Source: Deltaproteobacteria bacterium (GTDB lineage: Bacteria; Desulfobacterota; Syntrophia; Syntrophales; Smithellaceae). Taken from it: 50,377 nt of DNA. Both the position numbers and the translations under genes were made by a program. Below the pieces are notes generated by a model. It had not been told where the DNA came from. It did not search any database and was given only the letters and a program-made list of their open reading frames with translations. Position 1 is the stretch's first letter, and every line of letters begins with the position of its first letter. Below are positions 44,508-50,377 of the stretch, piece after piece. Location of the stretch: positions 1 through 50,377 of the forward strand of contig JAJFTS010000119.1 in assembly GCA_021372815.1 (NCBI GenBank), written 5' to 3'.

Positions 44508-44832
44508 TTGTATGTTCGATAACTTTCAAATTTATATGCTTTTTCAACAGCCCACCCAAAAAACCTTTCTATATAGATAGCCTATTTTTCGAAAAATTGA
44601 CAAATCCTCTAAATATTATTTTATTAAATTCCAATTTGTATTAAAATAAGAAAAAAACATTACGGCATACCGTAAGCAGACAGAGAATAAGTTTTACTTT
44701 AAATATTTTTATTAACAATTTCAAAATTCTGGAACAGGAATTTTAGTCTAATAATAAAAATGAAAACCTGCATAAAATACGTCAAGAGTTTAATGAGTCT
44801 TTATCAATTCATTATTAAAAGGACGGATGTTT
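44508..44832. other. AT-rich intergenic stretch without a recognised gene
   Basis: About 325 bases. It contains a TTGACA at 44597-44602 with only a weak -10 (TTTATT) 17 bases on, which may be the promoter of the delta-60-repeat gene. No RNA gene or hairpin stands out. Confidence 0.6.
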
Positions 44833-46395
44833 ATGAAAAAATTAAACGATTTAATCGGGTTATTATTTTCCCTTATAATGATCATGCTGTTTTTTGCCGG
44901 TTGCGGCGGTGGTGGCGGTGGCGGCAGCGCAGCCATCCTTGTTTCTATCTCCGTCACGCCAGCTAATCAGAGCATTATCATCAACGACACACAACAGTTC
45001 ACCGCAACAGGAACCTACTCGGACAGCACCCAGAAAGATATAACAACAGCAGTTACATGGACTTCTTCAGATACAGGCGTAGCTGAAATCAGCACGACAG
45101 GAATCGCCATACCAGCTGATTTTGGTTCTACCACCATCACTGCTACCTCAGGAAGTATTTCGGGAAGTACCACCCTCACAGTGGTTGGCCCCCCCGGAAG
45201 CCTTGATACAACCTTTGGCACAGACGGTATTGTCACCACACCCGTTGGAAGCGGCGATGACATTGCCAATGCTCTTGGCATCCAGTCTGACGGAAAAATT
45301 GTGGTCGCAGGAACCGCCTACAACGGCAGCGACTATGATTTTGCGGCTGTACGATATAATTCAGACGGAAGTCGTGATTCAACTTTTGACACAGACGGCA
45401 TTGTCACCACACCCATTGGCAGCAGTGATGATTCTGCCAACGCCCTCGGCATCCAGTCTGACGGAAAGATTGTGATCGCAGGAAGCACCTATAATGGCAG
45501 CGACTATGATTTTGCCGTTGTCCGGTATAATTCAAACGGAACCCTTGATACAACCTTCGGCACAGGCGGCATTGTCACCACACCCATCGGCAGCAGTGAT
45601 GATTCTGCCTATGCCCTCGGTATCCAGTCCGACGGAAAGATTGTAGTCGCAGGATACACTTATAATGGCAGCGACTATGATTTTGCCGTTGTAAGATATA
45701 ATTCTGATGGAAGCCTTGATTCAACCTTTGACACAGACGGCATTGTCACCACACTCATTGGGAGCACTTATGATCTTCCCAATGCCCTGGGCATCCAGTC
45801 CGACGGAAAGATTGTGGTCGCAGGAAGCACCTTTAATGGCAGTAACGATGATTTTGCCGTTGTCCGCTATTATTCAAACGGAACCCTTGATGCAACTTTT
45901 GGCACAGGCGGCATTGTCACCACATCCATTGGAAGCAGTGATGACATTGCCCATGCCCTGGGCATCCAGCAGTCTGACGGAAAGATTGTGATCGCAGGAA
46001 GCACCTTTAATGGCAGCAAATATAATTTTGCAGTTGTCCGGTGCAATTCAAACGGAACCCTTGATACAACCTTTGGCACAGGCGGCATTGTCACCACATC
46101 CATTGGAAGCAGTGATGACATTGCCTATGCCCTGAGCATCCAGTCCGACGGAAAGATTGTGGCAGCAGGATACACTTATAATGGCAGCGACTATGATTTT
46201 GCGATTGCAAGGTACAATTTAAACGGAACCCTTGATACAACCTTCGGCACAGGCGGCACTGTCACCACACCCATTGGAAGTGGTGATGATATGGCCTATG
46301 CCCTCGGCATCCAGTCCGACGGAAAGATTGTGGCGGCAGGAAGCACTTATTATGGCAGCATCAATAATTTCGCAGTTGTCAGGTATTGGCCATAG
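44833..46395 (+). CDS. Lipoprotein with Big-2-like domain and seven delta-60 repeats
   Basis: 520 residues from the ATG at 44833, nine bases after AAGGA. A start two codons upstream is too close to it. The N-terminal lipoprotein signal ends FAGCGGGGGGGS. A bacterial Ig-like domain follows (VSISVTPANQ, QQFTATGTYS and WTSSDTGVAEI). Then come seven 57-residue repeats of the delta-60 kind, each with LDTTFGTGGIVTTPIGS and IQSDGKIVVAG followed by DFAVVRYN. Such repeats form propeller-like surface modules. The DNA repeats are highly similar at a 171-base period, and repeat 5 has one extra Gln codon. It probably acts as a surface adhesin or binding protein. Confidence 0.9.
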   Translation: MKKLNDLIGLLFSLIMIMLFFAGCGGGGGGGSAAILVSISVTPANQSIIINDTQQFTATGTYSDSTQKDITTAVTWTSSDTGVAEISTTGIAIPADFGSTTITATSGSISGSTTLTVVGPPGSLDTTFGTDGIVTTPVGSGDDIANALGIQSDGKIVVAGTAYNGSDYDFAAVRYNSDGSRDSTFDTDGIVTTPIGSSDDSANALGIQSDGKIVIAGSTYNGSDYDFAVVRYNSNGTLDTTFGTGGIVTTPIGSSDDSAYALGIQSDGKIVVAGYTYNGSDYDFAVVRYNSDGSLDSTFDTDGIVTTLIGSTYDLPNALGIQSDGKIVVAGSTFNGSNDDFAVVRYYSNGTLDATFGTGGIVTTSIGSSDDIAHALGIQQSDGKIVIAGSTFNGSKYNFAVVRCNSNGTLDTTFGTGGIVTTSIGSSDDIAYALSIQSDGKIVAAGYTYNGSDYDFAIARYNLNGTLDTTFGTGGTVTTPIGSGDDMAYALGIQSDGKIVAAGSTYYGSINNFAVVRYWP

Positions 46396-46402
46396 TATGT
46401 AA

Positions 46403-46448
46403 AGCTAAAAAAGGTTTTCAGTGTAAATACTGAAAACCTTTTTTAGCT
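46403..46448. terminator. Strong bidirectional terminator between delta-60 gene and oxidoreductase
   Basis: A perfect 20-bp inverted repeat, AGCTAAAAAAGGTTTTCAGT (46403-46422) with its complement (46429-46448) and a six-base loop. Its A- and T-rich flanks serve both converging genes. Confidence 0.9.
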
Positions 46449-46497
46449 AGGGCCGGCCGCAGCCCGTAAGGCTGCTCCGGCTCCGCTCTTAATCGCG

Positions 46498-49170
46498 TTA
46501 TTTGTTTCCGGTTTGCTCTTTCTTGAGGCGCTCCGCAATCTTCTGCTGACGTTCCGCCGCATACAGCATCACGGTCTCCACGGTTTTTTCAAGCGGGACC
46601 ATCTTGCCGTCGAACTTCTTTTCCAGCGTAATCGCATCAAACTTGCATTTCGTGGTGCAGACGCCGCAGCCAAGGCAGATATTCTGGTCTACGATGCTGA
46701 CACCGCAGCCCAGACAGCGCTCCGTCTCCTTCTTAAGCTGCTCCTCCGTGAAGGTGCGCCGTTGATCATGGAAGCCCGCCTTAGCATCTCCCGGGGTGCG
46801 GTTCGGCTTCTGACGCGGGGTATGGTCGTAATCTTCCACGACAACATCGCCCTTGTCGAGCATCTTGTAGACGCGGCGATCCCGGCCAATGGTCAGGCTC
46901 TGGCCCGGCCATACCTTGCGGTGCAGCGAGATCGCGGCCTGCTTTCCGGCGGCAATCGCATCGATGGCAAATTTCGGACCGGTGTAAACGTCGCCGCCCA
47001 CGAACACGTCTGCTTCGCGTGTCTGGTAGGTCAGATCATCGGCCTTTGCGGTGCCGTTGCCGTTAATATCCACGCTCAGCCCGACGAGCAGATTGCCCCA
47101 GACAATGGACTGACCGATGGAAACGAGAACACAGTCGGCTTCAACGGTGACGGTTTTTTTCTCATTATACTTCGGTGCAAACCTGCCGTTCTTGTCAAAT
47201 ACGGCCGTGCACTTCTTGAATTCCACACCTATCACCTTGCCGTTCTCGACGATGATACGCTTCGGGCCCCAGCCGTTTTTGATCGTGATGCCTTCTTCGA
47301 CCGCCTCCTCGATCTCGTCGGCGGTTGCCGGCATTTCTTTTGCGGATTCGAGGCAGTACATGGCCACGGAAGCGGCATCCGTGCGAACGGCCGCTCTCGC
47401 CACATCCACCGCAACATTGCCGCCGCCAATGACTACAACCTTGCCGCTGATATCGACGGATGTGCCCAGATTGATTTTCCGGAGGAAATCCACGCCGGAA
47501 ATAACACCCTGTGCGTCCTCGCCTTCAACGCCAAGCTTCCGGCCGCCCTGCGCGCCGATGGCGACATAAAAGGCTTCAAAGCCCTCCGTGCGGAGTTCCG
47601 GAATAGCGACGTCCTTACCGACTTCAACGCCGGTTTTGAACTTTACACCCATTTCTTTAAGGATGTCGATCTCCGCTTCGATAACATTCTTTTCCAGACG
47701 GAAAGAAGGAATGCCCAGCGTAAGCATGCCGCCAAGTTTGTTTTCCTTCTCGAAGACCGTCACTTCGTAACCGTCAATCGCCAGATAATAGGCGCAGGAA
47801 AGACCCGCCGGGCCGGAACCGATGATGGCGATCTTTTTGCCGTAGTCGTGCATCTTCTGCGGAATGAAGCGCGTCGCTGGATTAAGTTCCTGATCGGCGA
47901 TGAACTTCTTGATCTCATCGATGGCGATGGGCTGGTCGATATCGCCCCGGGTGCACTCAAACTCGCAGCGGCGATTGCAGATGCGTCCGCAGACAGCCGG
48001 CAGTGGATTCTCCTTGCGGATGAGTTCCAGCGCCTCCTTGTATTTCCCGAGGGCGGCAAGCTTGATATAGCCCTGCACGGCGATGTGCGCGGGGCAGTTG
48101 ACCTTGCAGGGCGCGGTGCCTGTGGGAACCACGTTGACCTTGCTGTCGCGGAAATTGGGATTCCACATCTTCTCACTCCATTCGTGGTCGTCGGGCAGTA
48201 TGGTTTCCGGCTGTGCGATAGAGGTTTTAGAGGCGATCTTCTGACCCAGCTTGACCGCGTTGGCGGGGCAATATTCCACGCACTGACCGCAGGCGACGCA
48301 TTTTTCGTCGTCAATCTTTGCCACAAAGTTGGAGCGGGACATATTCGGTGTGTTGAAGAACTGCGAAGTGCGCAAGCCGAAGCAGGAGCAGCGGCAGCAG
48401 TTGCATATGCCGAAGATTTTGTCCGGCCCGTCGACGTTGGTGATCTGATGCACCAGGCCGTTGTCCTCGGCCTTCCTGAGGATGTCGAGACACTCCTCGT
48501 AGGTGATCTTGTGCGCCCTGCCGGTGCTCACGGCAAATTCGGCCACGTCGCCCAGCGCGATGCACATGTCTTTTTCCAGATGGCCGCAGCCCTCGCCCAT
48601 CAAGCGGCGCGTGATGCGGCAGGAGCAGTCGCCGACGGCAATCTTGTCGTATTTCTTCAGCCAGTGCGAAAGCTGTTCGTAGGAAGCTGTTTTGGTTTCC
48701 GCGGGAATGGCCGTTTCAACGGGAATGACGTGCATACCCAGGCCGCCGCCGCCCACGGGAATCATTGGTGTCGCCCCCTTGAGAGGCTGTAAAGATAATT
48801 GTTCAAACGCACGGGCGATCTGCGGATATTTCTCAACCTGTGCGACATTCATCACCATGAATTCCATGACGCCCGGCACGAAGATGGGCAGTGTATACTC
48901 CAGTTCACCATGCTCCCGGGTAGCTTCCACGACCCCGATGACGAGCAGTTCCTCTAAAATCCGCGTCGTCTCCTCAATCGACTTACCGCTCTTTTGAGAA
49001 AGTTTCGCCGGCGAGATCGGAACGCGGACATCCATGTTCAGCGCCACGTCCGCCTGTTCGTCCGTTACCACGCATTCCAGGGCATAGTATTCCGGATCCT
49101 GTTGTGTGAACTCCTTTTTGGAACTTGCGATTTTTTGCGCAAGCGCCACGATTTTTTGTCTTACCGCCAT
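46498..49170 (-). CDS. Iron-sulfur flavoprotein: FeS clusters plus GltD-like FAD/NAD(P) oxidoreductase
   Basis: 890 residues. Residues 1-130 resemble a winged-helix module (LSQKSGKSIEETTRILEELL). Residues about 175-275 carry many Cys in GDCSCRITRRLMGEGCG and ICNCCRCSC, probably another cluster. A ferredoxin motif CVACGQCVEYCP lies at about 290. The GltD-like part follows: CKVNCPAHI, ICNRRCEFECTRGD, the FAD motif IIGSGPAGLS (about 448), GIPSFRLEKNVIEAEI, and the NAD(P) motif VVIGGGNVAVDVA (about 580). Two C-terminal 4Fe-4S groups are ERCLGCG and ICLGCGVCTTKC. Electrons probably pass between NAD(P)H and a ferredoxin-like partner. AAGGAGG precedes the ATG. It is divergent from a GntR gene with paired operators. 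Confidence 0.87.
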   Translation of the reverse strand: MAVRQKIVALAQKIASSKKEFTQQDPEYYALECVVTDEQADVALNMDVRVPISPAKLSQKSGKSIEETTRILEELLVIGVVEATREHGELEYTLPIFVPGVMEFMVMNVAQVEKYPQIARAFEQLSLQPLKGATPMIPVGGGGLGMHVIPVETAIPAETKTASYEQLSHWLKKYDKIAVGDCSCRITRRLMGEGCGHLEKDMCIALGDVAEFAVSTGRAHKITYEECLDILRKAEDNGLVHQITNVDGPDKIFGICNCCRCSCFGLRTSQFFNTPNMSRSNFVAKIDDEKCVACGQCVEYCPANAVKLGQKIASKTSIAQPETILPDDHEWSEKMWNPNFRDSKVNVVPTGTAPCKVNCPAHIAVQGYIKLAALGKYKEALELIRKENPLPAVCGRICNRRCEFECTRGDIDQPIAIDEIKKFIADQELNPATRFIPQKMHDYGKKIAIIGSGPAGLSCAYYLAIDGYEVTVFEKENKLGGMLTLGIPSFRLEKNVIEAEIDILKEMGVKFKTGVEVGKDVAIPELRTEGFEAFYVAIGAQGGRKLGVEGEDAQGVISGVDFLRKINLGTSVDISGKVVVIGGGNVAVDVARAAVRTDAASVAMYCLESAKEMPATADEIEEAVEEGITIKNGWGPKRIIVENGKVIGVEFKKCTAVFDKNGRFAPKYNEKKTVTVEADCVLVSIGQSIVWGNLLVGLSVDINGNGTAKADDLTYQTREADVFVGGDVYTGPKFAIDAIAAGKQAAISLHRKVWPGQSLTIGRDRRVYKMLDKGDVVVEDYDHTPRQKPNRTPGDAKAGFHDQRRTFTEEQLKKETERCLGCGVSIVDQNICLGCGVCTTKCKFDAITLEKKFDGKMVPLEKTVETVMLYAAERQQKIAERLKKEQTGNK

Positions 49171-49296
49171 AGTTAAATCCTCCTTGCTCTATTGCTGCGA
49201 GGTCCTGACCTTTTCATGCCGCCATTGCGTCCATTCTTCACATTAATGCGATATAGCTCCATAATGCGCTCGCTTAGAGAATTTCAAATTCCGTTA

Positions 49297-49307
49297 TGGT
49301 CTTACCA
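49297..49307. promoter_or_regulatory. GntR/FadR-type operator, left copy
   Basis: TGGTCTTACCA fits the TGGTnnnACCA half-site symmetry of FadR-subfamily regulators. It lies about 4-14 bases after the likely minus-strand transcription start of the oxidoreductase gene. Confidence 0.7.
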
Positions 49308-49317
49308 ACGCATATCA

Positions 49318-49346
49318 AGAGTAGAGCAAAAAATATTTACTGTCAA
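49318..49346 (-). promoter_or_regulatory. Possible promoter of the oxidoreductase gene
   Basis: On the minus strand TTGACA (49346-49341), a 17-base spacer, and TACTCT (49323-49318). The -35 is perfect and the -10 weak, as in a regulated promoter. It lies about 148 bases before the ATG. Confidence 0.45.
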
Positions 49347-49363
49347 TAATAACCTTGTATAAT
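49336..49363 (+). promoter_or_regulatory. Probable promoter of the GntR gene
   Basis: TTTACT (49336-49341), a 16-base spacer, and TATAAT (49358-49363), upstream of the right operator. It overlaps the minus-strand promoter, so the two promoters face apart within 50 bases. Confidence 0.55.
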
Positions 49364-49396
49364 AACAATCATTATGATAGATTGATGATGTGGTCG

Positions 49397-49407
49397 TGGT
49401 CTGACCA
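49397..49407. promoter_or_regulatory. GntR/FadR-type operator, right copy
   Basis: TGGTCTGACCA, a near copy of the left operator with one base changed in the spacer. It lies exactly 100 bases from it and 32 bases before the GntR start codon, downstream of the plus-strand promoter. Confidence 0.75.
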
Positions 49408-49428
49408 ATATACAGGAGGTGATCCATT

Positions 49429-50142
49429 ATGCAATTTGGCGTGATAGTTGCCCCTACCATTCGAAACCTGTTTGTGGAAAAGATTGTGGCGATGATCCTC
49501 ACGGGCAAGCTGTCGGTGGGCGATCGCTTACCCTCTGAACGCGAGCTCGCCGAGCAGATGCGGGTATCCAAAACGGTTATCCATGCCGGGTTGAAAGATC
49601 TGGAGCGTATGGGATTTGTGTACGTAAGTGGACGGCAGGGTACGTTTGTGGCAAATTATGCGGAAAACGGCACGTTCGAAACCCTGGCAACGATCCTCAA
49701 ATTCAACGGGAGGCGGCTGGATCGTGAAACCACCAAATCGCTTTTGGATATGCGCCTTGCCATTGAAGGCCAGGCTTCCCGGATTTTTGCTAAATCACAT
49801 ACTAAAGAAGATATTGCGACGCTTCGGCGTATGATCGACGAGATCCGGAAATACGTATCGAAGCAGGAGCGCATGGACCCAAGCGAAATGGCGCATATGC
49901 TCTTTCGCTTTCATCGCTTCATCTGTCTGAAGAGCGGCAATACGTTCTTTCCTGTGCTGATGAACGCTTTTCGGGATATCGGCATACTTCTCTGGGAATC
50001 CTCCATTAAGATTCTGGGTATAGAAAAAAGCATTGAACACTTAGAGCACTTTACTTCCCTTTTAGAAGAAGGCAAGGGCGAGGAAACCGTGCAGGCTCTT
50101 TCCGATATGTTCGACACCTGCCTGTCGCTTGCCTATAAATGA
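49429..50142 (+). CDS. GntR-family regulator, FadR/FCD subfamily
   Basis: 237 residues; the ATG follows ACAGGAGGTGATCC. An N-terminal winged helix-turn-helix (residues about 17-78) contains GDRLPSERELAEQMRVSKTV and GLKDLERMGFVYVSGRQGTF, typical GntR signatures. The C-terminal helical FCD domain (about 95-220) includes DMRLAIEGQASRIFA and LFRFHRFICLKSGN, where the family binds an organic acid and a metal. It is divergent from the FeS flavoprotein gene. Two FadR-like operators between them suggest that it represses both itself and the flavoprotein until an acidic metabolite binds. Confidence 0.9.
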   Translation: MQFGVIVAPTIRNLFVEKIVAMILTGKLSVGDRLPSERELAEQMRVSKTVIHAGLKDLERMGFVYVSGRQGTFVANYAENGTFETLATILKFNGRRLDRETTKSLLDMRLAIEGQASRIFAKSHTKEDIATLRRMIDEIRKYVSKQERMDPSEMAHMLFRFHRFICLKSGNTFFPVLMNAFRDIGILLWESSIKILGIEKSIEHLEHFTSLLEEGKGEETVQALSDMFDTCLSLAYK

Positions 50143-50208
50143 TTTCCATGAGCTGCGTTTCTCTCGCTCCGCCCCTACCGGCTGCACCGGAGGGATAGTT
50201 CGTCCAAC

Positions 50209-50375
50209 ATATTTCAGTACGTTTCACTTCTGGAATTTGGGACTCACTACTTCGCTTCGGGGATAATTCGACCATCAAGCTTCAGTGCACTGCGTTTCTG
50301 AATCTTGGGTCTTATTACAACTTACGCTTCAAACTTCATTTCATTCGTTTTCAGCGAGTGTCGGATCCCACTACG
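50209..50375. repeat. Hairpin repeat family 3, copies B, C and D
   Basis: Three degenerate units at 50209-50250, 50277-50318 and 50332-50375. Each has a TTTCA or TTCAG start, a short G/C-containing loop, a partly complementary arm, and then GGGACTCACTAC, GGGTCTTATTAC or GGATCCCACTAC. They match the 40096 hairpin and its AGTCTCATTA tail. No gene is seen in the last 235 bases. Confidence 0.55.
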
Positions 50376-50377
50376 CT

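Noticed and set aside
44833-46395. 171-base tandem repeats considered as a non-coding satellite
   Set aside because: The repeats stay in one open frame and encode the delta-60 motif.
46513-48792. 759-codon open frame on the plus strand opposite the FeS flavoprotein
   Set aside because: Fully antisense to a motif-rich coding sequence; no domain, no ribosome site, and typical of GC-biased antisense frames.
50051-50278. 75-codon frame on the minus strand at the right edge
   Set aside because: Overlaps the GntR gene and the hairpin repeats, with no ribosome site or recognisable domain.

Overview
The window looks like a chromosomal segment of an anaerobic, Gram-negative deltaproteobacterium (Desulfobacterota), most plausibly a syntrophic or metal-reducing relative of Syntrophus/Smithella. 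This is an inference from gene content: acyl-CoA metabolism linked to CoA transferases and a Liv-type importer, a decaheme outer-membrane electron conduit, exosortase with PrsK/PrsR, an iron-sulfur glutamate-synthase-like flavoprotein, and many dispersed intergenic repeats. No rRNA or other species-level marker is present.

Layout. Positions 1-8886 (minus strand) hold a catabolic cluster: XRE-cupin regulator, LivHMGF and a LivK-type binding protein, a two-subunit CoA transferase, a short-chain dehydrogenase and a 3-hydroxyacyl-CoA dehydrogenase cut by the window edge. Together they would import a carboxylate or amino acid, activate it with CoA and oxidise it. A BASS-type transporter and a large acyl-CoA dehydrogenase follow, facing apart (9126-12010). 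Then come an AhpD-like protein with an ECF sigma factor, small envelope genes, MtfA, and exosortase-PrsK-PrsR (16991-21608). Next are groES-groEL, radA, a secreted Ig-like protein, an acid phosphatase and an acyltransferase.

From about 28.9 to 33.0 kb the sequence becomes clearly AT-rich. This island carries an unusual three-gene operon (cytosolic TPR histidine kinase, receiver protein, PIN-domain protein), then a decayed higBA copy in front of an intact higBA. From 33.8 to 39.9 kb lies an operon for a porin-cytochrome conduit: beta-propeller, decaheme periplasmic cytochrome, MtrB-like barrel and nine-heme surface lipoprotein. Housekeeping genes follow (DEAD-box helicase, serC, purA, tRNA-Lys), then a delta-60-repeat lipoprotein and an 890-residue FeS flavoprotein divergent from a GntR/FadR-type regulator.

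Non-coding structure is rich. A 97-bp three-hairpin repeat occurs three times. A second hairpin family occurs four times around higBA and the cytochrome operon, with compensatory base changes. Heptamer-periodic arrays occupy several intergenic regions. A fourth, looser hairpin family is seen near 40.1 kb and at the right edge. Two near-identical 11-bp operators lie exactly 100 bp apart in the divergent region before the GntR gene. The strongest candidates for undescribed biology are the TPR-kinase/receiver/PIN operon and the repeat families.
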